A stretch of 64,000 nucleotides of DNA, from contig JANQKS010000063.1 in the NCBI GenBank assembly GCA_028281005.1, forward strand, positions 39,079 through 103,078. Direction: 5' to 3'. A model generated the notes under the pieces. That model had not been told where the DNA came from. It made no database searches and was given only the letters and a program-made list of their open reading frames with translations. This document shows positions 49,431 through 57,240 of this stretch, piece after piece. Every line of letters begins with the position of its first letter. Position 1 is the stretch's first letter. The DNA comes from Pseudomonadales bacterium. GTDB taxonomy: Bacteria; Pseudomonadota; Gammaproteobacteria; Pseudomonadales; Azotimanducaceae. A program made the translations under genes and the position numbers.

Positions 49431-51593
49431 CTAGTCATCTTCCTCGTACGTGAAGTCTGGTTCGGAATCTTCCACGTCAGGCACGAGATCAACTTCGTCC
49501 TGTGCATCATTCTCATTCCGCACCGAATCACTTCCGTCAACTGAAACCTGCTTACGATTCCAGTCCAGTACATCAAGATAATCCTGGTCAGACATTCTCG
49601 GCTCATCGTCGAGGCGTCCCAGTTGATACGACAGCATCACCGGCTTCTCAGTAACGCCGCGAACGTAGGTCGCAAACTCAGTCATCCGTTTGTCCTGGCG
49701 TTTTCTCGGCGTCCGCAAGTACTCCTCAGTTGTATTCATCTCTTGCGCAAGCGCCCTCCTATCACGCGCATTGAGACCACCAACAAACTTCGTACTCGTG
49801 CTACCTAAAGCAGATGACCGCAATCGAGCATCCTCTATCTGCTCTAGGTCCTGGAAAGCAAACACCACACCCAGATTGAACTCACGCGCCTTTATGAGCA
49901 TCTGACGTAATTTCTCTGAGAAGAACATAGATGCTTCATCAATGTAGAGCGTAAAAGGCTTTCGCTCGTCCTTCGGTATTGAAACTCGGGAGAGGCACGC
50001 TTGGAACAACAATCCAATCCACACACTACCGAAGACACTGCTACCGCCAGTGGAGAGGAAATTTTCGTTTGCGTTAATGAGGACGATCTTGCCTTCATTG
50101 ACCGCTTCGGCGATGTTCACTTTAGTTTTTTCGTGATTGAGCATGGCTTCCATCATGGGGAGTTTCAGTACCCCATACACACGATCAGACAGCTGGTCAC
50201 GCACAGAACGAAAACGATCAGTAATGAATTGGTTTTCGAGATACTCGCGTGTGGTTGTATCGCAACGCGAAATTGCATCACGGTAGTCGCTTGGATGGTT
50301 AAGAAAATCGAGCAGAGTCTTAATACTCGCACCCTCGATATTCATCATGAGATCGCCAACAAAGTTAAATGCAACTTCCTGGCGTCCCGTCATTTCCACC
50401 TTGAGAAGCTCAGAGAACATGTATTCGATCATCTCAAGGGCGTTGTTGCGTATCGCAAGCCTATCAGCCGCACCCACAGCAGAGGCGTCATCTATCCCTA
50501 AATCAAACATATTGATCGCCGGAGGATAATCCACGTCTCGTTTTGGATCGATGATGACAAGGCGCTCAGAGAGAGGCTCGCCAGGTGCAAAACACTCTAG
50601 CCGCGCAATCGAGTCCACCAGTGACCCTTTCGGGTCGATGATGGCGAAGCCACCACCACCCTCCTGTGCCTTCTCAATGTCTCCAAGAATAATGTCGGCA
50701 AGCAGTGTCGTCTTACCATGACCAGACCCACCGACAATCATGGTGTGTTCGAATCGAATGTGTTCAGGTACTCGAAATTCAATCCGAGCATCGAATATCT
50801 GGAGCAATGGCGTGTTCTTTAGGTATGTCGAAACCAGATCATCACCTGTGTACTTACTAGGCATGACGAGCCTCTTTGCAGACGCCTTTTTACTAGGATC
50901 AACACCGGACGCTTCGTCCAGATTGTCGTTGAGTCTTCGTCGAATTTTCGCAAAGAGTCCTAACGCTTCCGGCGCATCGTCATATAGCGGCCAGATCAGC
51001 GCCTCGACCATGTCACCGACGTTCCCCATATCACGCAGTGGAACACTGCCCCAACGATCCCCATTTCTAAACGATGGTGTTTTTTCCAAGAAAGAGCGGA
51101 AGCTTTTGGTGATTGCGTCTCCGGCAACCTCTCGTGCGTCGGTTTGCACTATTCGCTCGGAGAGCTTACTCAAACGATCACGGTATCTTGCGCCTTCCAA
51201 ACTGTTACAGATTACAGGCGGTTCTGGAATGCCATCGTCGAACCCTTCTACCAGATATATCTCATATGCCATATCCAGGAAGGCATCATGAAGTGACGTA
51301 TCTACCCTCGGGAGTGCGTTGATGATTTCGAGGAGCCATGCCCGCAGCTCATCACTTCGGTCTTTCTCGGGGTCATGACCGTACGTGCGGCAGACTGCTT
51401 CGTACATTTCCCACGTACGTGCACGCGCTCGCTTCTCTTGCTGACGCTCAGTTCCAAGCCATGCGGCGTACATGACTCGGATGAAGATTAGACCTGCCAC
51501 GACAAGAGTAACCGGCCAAAAATCAACCAGAACGACAATGATGCTGAAAACAGTGAGGCCGAATATGACCTCACCCACGCTACCGGCTTTCAT
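49431..51593 (-). CDS. VirD4/TraD-like coupling ATPase with N-terminal membrane helices
   Basis: A 720-residue FtsK/HerA-superfamily ATPase. Two N-terminal hydrophobic helices lie at residues 8-42 (VIFGLTVFSIIVVLVDFWPV). Walker A is VGGSGHGKTTLLADIIL (about residues 280-296), preceded by FEHTMI; FAIIDPKGSLVDSIARLE follows. Walker B is FTLYIDEASMFF, then REFNLGVVFAFQDLEQI, the usual TraD-like sequence. The C-terminus is very acidic. It is typical of conjugative coupling proteins that feed DNA to a secretion channel. No channel genes are in the window. It overlaps the upstream small gene by one base. Confidence 0.82.
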   Translation of the reverse strand: MKAGSVGEVIFGLTVFSIIVVLVDFWPVTLVVAGLIFIRVMYAAWLGTERQQEKRARARTWEMYEAVCRTYGHDPEKDRSDELRAWLLEIINALPRVDTSLHDAFLDMAYEIYLVEGFDDGIPEPPVICNSLEGARYRDRLSKLSERIVQTDAREVAGDAITKSFRSFLEKTPSFRNGDRWGSVPLRDMGNVGDMVEALIWPLYDDAPEALGLFAKIRRRLNDNLDEASGVDPSKKASAKRLVMPSKYTGDDLVSTYLKNTPLLQIFDARIEFRVPEHIRFEHTMIVGGSGHGKTTLLADIILGDIEKAQEGGGGFAIIDPKGSLVDSIARLECFAPGEPLSERLVIIDPKRDVDYPPAINMFDLGIDDASAVGAADRLAIRNNALEMIEYMFSELLKVEMTGRQEVAFNFVGDLMMNIEGASIKTLLDFLNHPSDYRDAISRCDTTTREYLENQFITDRFRSVRDQLSDRVYGVLKLPMMEAMLNHEKTKVNIAEAVNEGKIVLINANENFLSTGGSSVFGSVWIGLLFQACLSRVSIPKDERKPFTLYIDEASMFFSEKLRQMLIKAREFNLGVVFAFQDLEQIEDARLRSSALGSTSTKFVGGLNARDRRALAQEMNTTEEYLRTPRKRQDKRMTEFATYVRGVTEKPVMLSYQLGRLDDEPRMSDQDYLDVLDWNRKQVSVDGSDSVRNENDAQDEVDLVPDVEDSEPDFTYEEDD

Positions 51594-51949
51594 TAGAGGT
51601 CGATGGTTGTTTCCATCTCCGTTTTAGCACCGCTATCGAGAAATGACTGCACGGTTTCTTTCACGGATTTAGCAGAGGCTTTGATTTCTTCTTCAACCTT
51701 GTTCGCATCAATCAAGCTTTCAACTGGTGCAATGATTCCATCATCATCAGCCCAATCCCGAACGTTGCTGTACTGCTGCATACGACCTTGGAACTCGTAT
51801 GGCGTGTACGCCTTTAGTTTTTCAAGATCAAGTTGCTTAATCGCCATGCGCTCTTCCTCAGAGCAAACCAGCTGCGAACGAATCAGATAATTGGTCTTCT
51901 TGAACAACAGACCTTGCTTACGCTCTTGACGACTCAACTTTAACTGCAT
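51593..51949 (-). CDS. small protein coupled to the TraD-like ATPase
   Basis: A 118-residue protein of unknown function. The basic N-terminus is MQLKLSRQERKQGLLFKKTN; the middle has LEKLKAYTPYEFQGRMQQYS and an acidic helical C-terminus. No signal or membrane segment. ATG 51949 is preceded by an excellent GGAGGGG site; the open frame extends further upstream but without coding character. One-base overlap with the ATPase suggests a functional partner, perhaps an accessory DNA-binding protein. Confidence 0.65.
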   Translation of the reverse strand: MQLKLSRQERKQGLLFKKTNYLIRSQLVCSEEERMAIKQLDLEKLKAYTPYEFQGRMQQYSNVRDWADDDGIIAPVESLIDANKVEEEIKASAKSVKETVQSFLDSGAKTEMETTIDL

Positions 51950-52184
51950 ATCCCCTCCGAATGACTTTTTACGTAACACAACAGCCTGCCAAAGAAGAAG
52001 GCATGCGATGTAATCAAACCTAATGCATATTGTTGGGGAGTAGTCTTGCCACTGTTCGTATGGGATGCAGTTCTCAGACACATGCAAACTAGAGTGCGCA
52101 CAGCTGCCCATACCTAGTACTTTTTGGTCGATCCTCTGTTTCGGTATACGTTCAGCGTTCCCATTGACCGAAAAAGAGGAAATC

Positions 52185-52388
52185 ATGGCTAAAAAGAAAC
52201 AACCGCGACTTCTAGTGCGTACTGGTGACGCATTCTTCAAGGGGATCGTGAATACCGGCGAAGGCATCGCCGGTGGTGTTCAAAACACACTCTTCGGAGG
52301 CGTCAAGAAACCCCGCAGAACGAAAAAGGGGTACGAGCCGTATAAGACGATGCAGGAACGCGAGCGCTCGAAGAAGAGGAAGAAGTAA
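52185..52388 (+). CDS. small basic protein, unknown
   Basis: A 67-residue, Lys/Arg-rich protein (MAKKKQPRLLVRTGDAFFKG; ending RERSKKRKK). A central Gly-rich stretch GIVNTGEGIAGGVQNTLFGG could be a short amphipathic segment. AGAGGAAA precedes ATG. It is divergent from the ATPase operon and followed by a strong hairpin. No family recognised; nucleic-acid binding would fit its charge. Confidence 0.55.
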   Translation: MAKKKQPRLLVRTGDAFFKGIVNTGEGIAGGVQNTLFGGVKKPRRTKKGYEPYKTMQERERSKKRKK

Positions 52389-52397
52389 CCTTCGGGA

Positions 52398-52422
52398 TTG
52401 CGGGTACGTTAGTCACGTACCC
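52398..52422. terminator. hairpin between convergent genes
   Basis: GCGGGTACGT / ACGTACCCGC form a perfect 10-bp stem with a 5-base loop. It sits between the ends of the small basic protein gene and the convergent lipoprotein gene. It lacks a T-run, so it may act as a bidirectional attenuating hairpin. Confidence 0.5.
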
Positions 52423-52431
52423 GCACCATCC

Positions 52432-53334
52432 CTATCTACGCTCGTCAATCTGTTCCTTCAGTTTTTCCCTAATGTCCTCCCGCGTCGTCCAGATGAGCTC
52501 TCGATCTTTCGGGAATGTAGTGTAAAAAAACGTAGCCGGACCAAGTGAAGTCTTGGACTCCCATATCGCAACTTTGCCACCGTTTTGCATTTCGAATCGC
52601 TCTGTGGCTTTGGGGAATCGTGCAAACGACAAGCGGCTGCGCCTGCTCTTGTCTACGTACCGGACAGTATCGACGTAATCGTCTTCGCTAAAACCAATTT
52701 CAAAGCGAACAGTCGTTCTATTGTTTCGATCAGCCTTTCGCATGGCTAGCGTGCCATCCTCTTGAGTGGTGTACCGTCCTTGTTGTCGAAGGAAGTACTG
52801 AGCATCACGACGACACATACCGATTTTCACCCCATGTACAGCGATATCTCCAAGCGACTTGCGATTCGGACATGGTTGCTTGGCTATGCGCTCGGCTTCC
52901 GCCTTTGCTTTAGCCTCTTTCGCGAGCGCTTCTTCTCGCATCCTCGCTACGGTTGCACCTGCTTCATTAAAGTACTGCGCAGGCTTGCCATCGAACTCTA
53001 GTGTTAGCACTTCGCCATCAACAGTACCGTCGAAACTTCTCTCAATTCCAAGCATCCTCACACTGAAGAGGATCGTGGATCCATTGATGGTGTACGTGCC
53101 TGAGGCAGCACCACCACGACTCCTGCGGATATCAAACGCACCACCTTCGCGAATCACGATGCGCTCACCATCTTCTGCGATGAACGAATCACCAGGTTCG
53201 ACTGGTTCAGCGCATGCAGGTAGCACGGTGAGTACAGCAAGGCACGTTAAGGCGCGTACGTTTCTCACTTGCTTGTTGAAAAAATCACAGAAGCCAGATT
53301 TCCATTTACACGTTATTGATTGAGCGGTGTTCAC
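52432..53334 (-). CDS. putative lipoprotein
   Basis: A 300-residue exported protein. A long basic n-region (about 25 residues) precedes a hydrophobic helix and the lipobox in LTVLPAC, so the mature Cys is about residue 41. The next 90 residues are beta-rich (GTYTINGSTILFSVRML), then a helix KEAKAKAEAERIAKQ and a C-terminal domain with CPNRKSLGDIAVHGVKIGMC. The start is GTG, preceded by AGGAGG at ideal spacing. No known function; a surface protein of the island. Confidence 0.65.
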   Translation of the reverse strand: MNTAQSITCKWKSGFCDFFNKQVRNVRALTCLAVLTVLPACAEPVEPGDSFIAEDGERIVIREGGAFDIRRSRGGAASGTYTINGSTILFSVRMLGIERSFDGTVDGEVLTLEFDGKPAQYFNEAGATVARMREEALAKEAKAKAEAERIAKQPCPNRKSLGDIAVHGVKIGMCRRDAQYFLRQQGRYTTQEDGTLAMRKADRNNRTTVRFEIGFSEDDYVDTVRYVDKSRRSRLSFARFPKATERFEMQNGGKVAIWESKTSLGPATFFYTTFPKDRELIWTTREDIREKLKEQIDERR

Positions 53335-53436
53335 AAGTTTTCCTCCTCATTAACAAATAGGTGCTCCACTTCATCTCCGTTTGCGTGACTACTTTGACCC
53401 ATTGTGGGAACAGGCATCTGTTCTGTTCACCATGAC

Positions 53437-53814
53437 TCAGCGACTTTCGACAACAACATGCGGCTTCCCACGACTACCGAAAACAAGTGTTAGCACATGG
53501 AATAGAGTAGGAACGAGTGGAATGACACTCAGTCCTGGCGTCAGGTCAAAGATGAGCGCAAGTACTGGAAAGATACAAATCCATCGGATGTTCTCAGCAG
53601 AAGAACGAATCCACGTTACAGCACACAACACAAGAAGAGACGCAAGGTGTAAGTAGAAATACAGCTGAATGGTTGCGGCATCACTGCCGCCTGCGACACC
53701 GGCTGCGGTTTGCGCCACTGATGAATTGGACCCGCCATACGGCAATATGTAGGTGGGTATAAGAAACAAGATATAGGTGACAACAAATACCGTCGTCTTT
53801 TCAAAGATTTTCAT
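53437..53814 (-). CDS. small integral membrane protein, unknown
   Basis: A 125-residue protein with about three transmembrane helices (residues 8-26, 50-68 and 76-110). It has no recognised domain. A GGAGGGGAG ribosome site precedes the ATG, supporting translation. It is divergent from the XRE gene at 53915, across its operators. Immunity or exclusion roles are possible but unsupported. Confidence 0.6.
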   Translation of the reverse strand: MKIFEKTTVFVVTYILFLIPTYILPYGGSNSSVAQTAAGVAGGSDAATIQLYFYLHLASLLVLCAVTWIRSSAENIRWICIFPVLALIFDLTPGLSVIPLVPTLFHVLTLVFGSRGKPHVVVESR

Positions 53815-53867
53815 CTGATCTCCCCTCCGAGTACTGATTAGGTAAATAGGGTTTCTTGCTACAAGTA

Positions 53868-53888
53868 ATGTCCCTATTTTGGGGACAT
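53868..53888. promoter_or_regulatory. operator-like inverted repeat 1 of XRE gene
   Basis: ATGTCCC ... GGGACAT, 7-bp arms with a 7-base spacer. The TGTCCC half-site recurs in the second repeat 8 bases later, implying cooperative repressor binding. Confidence 0.6.
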
Positions 53889-53894
53889 ACTATC

Positions 53895-53915
53895 TTGTCC
53901 CTAGCTTAGGGACAA
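53895..53915. promoter_or_regulatory. operator-like inverted repeat 2 overlapping XRE start codon
   Basis: TTGTCCCTA - GCT - TAGGGACAA, perfect 9-bp arms. Its last base is the A of the ATG at 53915. No ribosome site fits, so the regulator may be read from a leaderless transcript and repress itself. Confidence 0.65.
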
Positions 53916-54145
53916 TGGAGAAAAGTCTTTACAGCAAAAAAGGTGAGGAGCTGCGCGCCTGGCTTCGATCTGAGCGAGAAGGTCAGGGCCTGTCCATGCG
54001 TGACCTTGCACAAAAACTCAACACAAACCATCAATTCATTGGCAAGGTGGAGTTAGGAGAACGACGGCTTGATGTGGTTGAGTACGTGGCCTACTGCCAA
54101 GCGCTTGGTATAGACGCTTGCGAGGGAATACGACACATTGCTTAG
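53915..54145 (+). CDS. small XRE-family repressor
   Basis: A 76-residue single helix-turn-helix protein: KGEELRAWLRSEREGQGLSM, DLAQKLNTNHQFIGKVELGE and RRLDVVEYVAYCQALGI are the classic XRE helices. Twin TGTCCC/GGGACA operators lie immediately upstream, the second touching the start codon, which fits a cI-like autorepressor. ATG 53915 is preferred to the upstream GTG/ATG, since the latter would translate the operators. Its end overlaps the convergent ATPase gene by 4 bases. Confidence 0.78.
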   Translation: MEKSLYSKKGEELRAWLRSEREGQGLSMRDLAQKLNTNHQFIGKVELGERRLDVVEYVAYCQALGIDACEGIRHIA

Positions 54146-55356
54146 GTGCTCTTCTGGCTAACTGCTCTAAGTATCTGGTGCCTACAGGCTTCTTCCGGCA
54201 TTAACGTATTGGCACTGAAAGGCAGTGACGGCGCACCATCGATGAGTAGCTTGAGATATATCTGGTAATTCGGCAGGTGCACCAAATCCTCTGGGAGAAA
54301 TCGAGGTGCTAGCTCTCTTGCGATGTATGCTGCGTCTTTTGCACTCACTCGGAATGAAATGAAGGTGCCAGCGTTACCTAGTATGGCGTACCGAATATCC
54401 GGTTCCAGTTGCGCCAAGTATTGATTGGCAAGAACCAGCCCTACTCTGTACTTCCTAAGCTCCGACACCATGTTGGCAATCGAAAGCGTCGTGAAATTCT
54501 GGAATTCATCTACGTACAGGAAGTGATCTTTTCTACTTCTCTCTGGCGTGTCAGCTCGGCTAAATGCTGCAAGTCCAATCGTGGTAACGAGAAGACCACC
54601 AAGCAGACTCGCTGAGTCTTCACCAAAGCGTCCTTTGGCTAGATTGACGAGAAGAATCTTCTCTTCATCCATGATCTTGCGAAGCGCGAGTGGTTGTTCG
54701 GGGTTAGTGAGCACTCGACGCAATACAGGATCGGCTAAAAACGCACCTACTTTGTTTTGAATTGGAACAATGGCTTCTGCCCGCAATCGATATGAGTAGT
54801 TCGCGTACTCTTCTTGCCAGTAATTCTTGACCTGCTCATCGGTGATTCTCGCAATGACGGATCGACGATATTGTTTGTCATCAAGGAGTCGAAGGATATC
54901 CAGGAGGGTGGCATCCGGTATATCAAGGAGCGCTAGAATTGCGTTACGCAGAATGTGTTCAAGTCGTTGCCCCCATGAGTCTTTCCACGTTTTCTTCAGA
55001 ACCTCAAGGAGACCAGAAGCAGCTAGTGGGCGGCGATCTTTGGCGACATATTTCAGTGGATTGTAGCCGTATGGTTGCTTTGGATCAGCAACATCAAAGT
55101 AGATCGCATCATTTTTTCGGCTATCTGGGAGCAGGCGACAAACACGCTCGACGAAATCACCATGAGGATCGATCAGACTCACACCATATCCATGGTCAAT
55201 ATCCTGGCGTACCAATGATTCGAGTAGCGTTGTCTTACCGGCTCCGGTTTTTCCAATAACGTAAACGTGGCTTAGCCGATCACGGTACTGGATACCGAAG
55301 GGAATCTGTTTGCCGCGCGTATTGGTTTCTGCGAAGTATGCGATGGTGTTGCTCAT
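54142..55356 (-). CDS. HerA/TraG-like DNA transfer ATPase, soluble
   Basis: A 404-residue ATPase of the type IV secretion DNA-transfer family without membrane helices. Walker A is VIGKTGAGKTTLLESLVRQ; then GVSLIDPHGDFVERV, the VNLAKGRFGEDSASLLGGLL strand and Walker B HFLYVDEFQNFTTLSIANMV, followed by GLVLANQYLAQL. It is a second, distinct motor besides the 720-residue coupling ATPase. Such pairs occur in integrative elements of incomplete conjugation type. ATG 55356 gives the natural N-terminus. Confidence 0.82.
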   Translation of the reverse strand: MSNTIAYFAETNTRGKQIPFGIQYRDRLSHVYVIGKTGAGKTTLLESLVRQDIDHGYGVSLIDPHGDFVERVCRLLPDSRKNDAIYFDVADPKQPYGYNPLKYVAKDRRPLAASGLLEVLKKTWKDSWGQRLEHILRNAILALLDIPDATLLDILRLLDDKQYRRSVIARITDEQVKNYWQEEYANYSYRLRAEAIVPIQNKVGAFLADPVLRRVLTNPEQPLALRKIMDEEKILLVNLAKGRFGEDSASLLGGLLVTTIGLAAFSRADTPERSRKDHFLYVDEFQNFTTLSIANMVSELRKYRVGLVLANQYLAQLEPDIRYAILGNAGTFISFRVSAKDAAYIARELAPRFLPEDLVHLPNYQIYLKLLIDGAPSLPFSANTLMPEEACRHQILRAVSQKST

Positions 55357-55417
55357 ATACATCGAGCATATGTTGCAAAATGGCCACACAGGAGACAGTC
55401 ACGTTTGCCGCCTTCAG

Positions 55418-55446
55418 CAAAAAACGCCTCCGAGTGGAGGCGTTTT
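55418..55446 (-). terminator. rho-independent terminator after radC
   Basis: AAAACGCCTCC / GGAGGCGTTTT form an 11-bp stem with a 4-base loop (55421-55446), followed on the minus strand by a run of T residues. It ends the radC transcript. Confidence 0.85.
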
Positions 55447-55447
55447 C

Positions 55448-55918
55448 CTACAGCAATCCGTGAGAAGCAAAGCAGTATGCGGTTCCACCGCCTACAACGA
55501 CATGGTCAAGAACGGTAATGTCGAACAACTGCAGTGTCTCTTTCAATTGCTTGGTGAGCGAGATATCCGCGTGACTCGGATTCGGATCACCAGATGGGTG
55601 GTTGTGGCAGAGAATGACTGCGACTGCGTTCAGATCAAGCGCTTGTTTAACGACGATACGCGGATGTACATGTGATCGATTGATCGTTCCCTGGAAGAGA
55701 ATTTCAAACTCAATCACCTGATGCCTGGTATCGAGAAACACGCAGCCAAATAGTTCTCGGTCACTACTTGAGAGGTGTAATTGGATTAGATCAACAGCAT
55801 CACTTGTTGACTTAACCCGCATCCCTCTGCGCACTCGTTCTTGGAGAATTGCTTTCGCCTGAGAAATGATGGCTTCTTCATCGACAGAGCACTCCTCGCT
55901 TTCACGTGGACTGGACAT
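55448..55918 (-). CDS. radC: RadC family JAB-domain protein
   Basis: A 156-residue JAMM/MPN-like protein common on islands and plasmids. The metal site is CHNHPSGDPNPSHADISLTK (His-x-His, Ser, Asp). The N-terminal helix-hairpin-helix of chromosomal RadC is absent, as in mobile-element copies. Despite the name, a DNA-repair role is unproven. A near-perfect AAGGAGG site precedes ATG 55918. It follows the RuvC-fold gene by 9 bases. Confidence 0.85.
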   Translation of the reverse strand: MSSPRESEECSVDEEAIISQAKAILQERVRRGMRVKSTSDAVDLIQLHLSSSDRELFGCVFLDTRHQVIEFEILFQGTINRSHVHPRIVVKQALDLNAVAVILCHNHPSGDPNPSHADISLTKQLKETLQLFDITVLDHVVVGGGTAYCFASHGLL

Positions 55919-55927
55919 GTGTCCTCC

Positions 55928-56422
55928 TTACGAATTGATGTAGTAATAGGAAAGAGCTAGTGCCGCAGCTTCAAACATCGCCATGGAATGGTCTTCATTC
56001 TTCCATGGCAGTCTGTAGCGCGGCATTTGGACCCCCAACTCTGGGAGCCAGCTAGAAATCGTTTTGGCAATGCCATGCTTGGTCTTTGAACCAAACTGAC
56101 TGAAGACGCCTTGCACGTCGTTGTGATGGAGTCGTTTAGCTTCTACGCCGGTTAGCGTAGCCAGGAGCGCGAGACTGTCATTGAGCTTTGAGACTCGCTC
56201 TCTGTTGGTGTCCTCGTCGAATGCTTCAAGGACGAGGATGTCTGGTTGATAGAAGGAGATGAGTGATTCAACGTGGCGCTGAGACGCCTTGTCCTTCTGT
56301 ACCGTTGCAGTTTTGACACCCCAATCAATCGGAGTGTTTTCGTTCTCGAAGAGGATGTATCCGATACCACGGGATACCGGAGCAATAGCTAGAACAACGG
56401 GGGCTGTTTCGGGTTTTCCCAT
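55928..56422 (-). CDS. RuvC-fold resolvase-like protein with altered active site
   Basis: A protein of about 164 residues with an RNase H/RuvC-type layout: strand 1 VVLAIAPVSRGIGYILFEN, strand DILVLEAFDE, a middle helix, and a C-terminal helix with EDHSMAMFEAAALALSYYY. In RuvC the first strand reads G-I-D-P-G; here the Asp is replaced by Ala (A-I-A-P), so one metal ligand appears lost, while Glu in the second strand and an acidic pair in the last helix remain. Start uncertain: ATG 56422 overlaps the XRE gene by 34 bases; a TTG at 56491 is an alternative. Confidence 0.5.
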   Translation of the reverse strand: MGKPETAPVVLAIAPVSRGIGYILFENENTPIDWGVKTATVQKDKASQRHVESLISFYQPDILVLEAFDEDTNRERVSKLNDSLALLATLTGVEAKRLHHNDVQGVFSQFGSKTKHGIAKTISSWLPELGVQMPRYRLPWKNEDHSMAMFEAAALALSYYYINS

Positions 56423-56778
56423 ATAGCTGGGCGAGCTTTTGGTTGCGAAGAGTCCTCGATGTCGTGGAGAAATGACTGTTTTCGTAGACAACCACGATCA
56501 TCTGATTCGGGATCAAGGGACTGCTCCAGGACAAAAGCTCGCCGTTTTACCTGTGATTCGACCACGGTATATATCCCAGGAAATAGGTCAGAGACGGGCA
56601 CTCGATATATTGCTTGGCATGCAAGTGCTGCTTTGAGGCTCGGCTCTCGCTCCAAATTTTCATATCGTGAAAGCTGAGCGCCGGACTGACTTCCCAGGAG
56701 AAAAGAAACCTCCTCTTGGGAAAGCCCTGAGCGCTTGCGATGTGTTTTAAGGTAATTGTGAATATATCGCCTGGACAT
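56389..56778 (-). CDS. XRE-family transcriptional regulator
   Basis: A 129-residue protein. Residues 5-65 form the helix-turn-helix (YLKTHRKRSGLSQEEVSFLL, GAQLSRYENLEREPSL, ACQAIYRVPVSDLFPG). The C-terminal 60 residues are basic and unstructured-looking, ending ENPKQPPLF. It is first in a leftward set with the RuvC-fold protein and radC. Two TTGCCG-N4-CGGCAA sites upstream are its probable operators. Confidence 0.78.
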   Translation of the reverse strand: MSRRYIHNYLKTHRKRSGLSQEEVSFLLGSQSGAQLSRYENLEREPSLKAALACQAIYRVPVSDLFPGIYTVVESQVKRRAFVLEQSLDPESDDRGCLRKQSFLHDIEDSSQPKARPAIWENPKQPPLF

Positions 56779-56873
56779 ATGGACCGCTTACGGTGCAATC
56801 CACTACTAATGGTGGGATCGCTCCGTCTCATTCACATTAAGGGATATGTGACATCCTCAAGAGGGCGTCAGTA

Positions 56874-56889
56874 TTGCCGGTGACGGCAA
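56874..56889. promoter_or_regulatory. TTGCCG-N4-CGGCAA operator-like site 1
   Basis: TTGCCG GTGA CGGCAA. A second site with the same arms and spacing lies 118 bp to the right. Probable target of the adjacent XRE regulator. Confidence 0.55.
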
Positions 56890-56893
56890 GTTC

Positions 56894-56907
56894 GTAGTAG
56901 GTACTAC
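56894..56907. promoter_or_regulatory. GTAGTA-GG-TACTAC inverted repeat
   Basis: Perfect 6-bp arms with a two-base centre, four bases from operator-like site 1. Possible second regulator site or promoter-overlapping hairpin. Confidence 0.4.
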
Positions 56908-56991
56908 TAACATATACTTACACGCATGATGGGTAACAAAGCCTCGCACTCGGCCATTGACCACTTAGCATGTCAATCCACAGACTATGAC

Positions 56992-57007
56992 TTGCCGTAT
57001 CCGGCAA
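56992..57007. promoter_or_regulatory. TTGCCG-N4-CGGCAA operator-like site 2
   Basis: TTGCCG TATC CGGCAA; extends to 8-bp arms (ACTTGCCG / CGGCAAGT, 56990-57009). Confidence 0.55.
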
Positions 57008-57051
57008 GTGCTCCGGTCTCTTGTAAATGCAACCTCGCATTAATGCTGTTA

Positions 57052-57070
57052 ACGGAACAGTCCGTTCCGT
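57052..57070. promoter_or_regulatory. ACGGAAC-N5-GTTCCGT inverted repeat
   Basis: 7-bp arms with a 5-base spacer, ending 23 bases before the DUF2958 start. Likely operator in its promoter or leader. Confidence 0.5.
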
Positions 57071-57093
57071 CTATTCAACATGAGGAATCAGTG

Positions 57094-57240
57094 ATGAAAC
57101 TACTGACGAAAGCGCAGGAAGAGTTCCCGCGAAAATACAGTGTCGCACAACGAGAAGAGCTTGACGATGTGATCGATTTCAATCCAGTCGTCAAGCTTTT
57201 CGGTGGCCGACCTTACCCCCAAATTCTAATGCATGATTGA
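57094..57240 (+). pseudogene. truncated DUF2958-like gene
   Basis: A 48-residue remnant starting MKLLTKAQEEFPRKYSVAQ and holding DVIDFNPVVKLF, which resembles the N-terminus of DUF2958 proteins (start MKLLTKAQ, then a PVVKLF strand). Those run to about 110 residues or more; here the sequence departs at FGGRPY and stops next to the IS3 fragment, so the gene was cut by that insertion. GAGGA precedes the ATG. Confidence 0.55.

Larger units (their letters stand above)
56779..57093. other. 315-bp regulatory intergenic region with several inverted repeats
   Basis: The region is divergent between the XRE gene and a truncated DUF2958 gene. It holds four inverted repeats: TTGCCG-N4-CGGCAA at 56874-56889 and 56992-57007, GTAGTA-GG-TACTAC at 56894-56907, and ACGGAAC-N5-GTTCCGT at 57052-57070. 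An in-frame extension of the DUF2958 frame through this region does not look coding. Confidence 0.6.

Noticed and set aside
55928..56491. TTG 56491 as start of the RuvC-fold gene
   Set aside because: It would overlap the XRE gene by 103 bases and adds a non-conserved-looking basic extension; ATG 56422 preferred but not certain.
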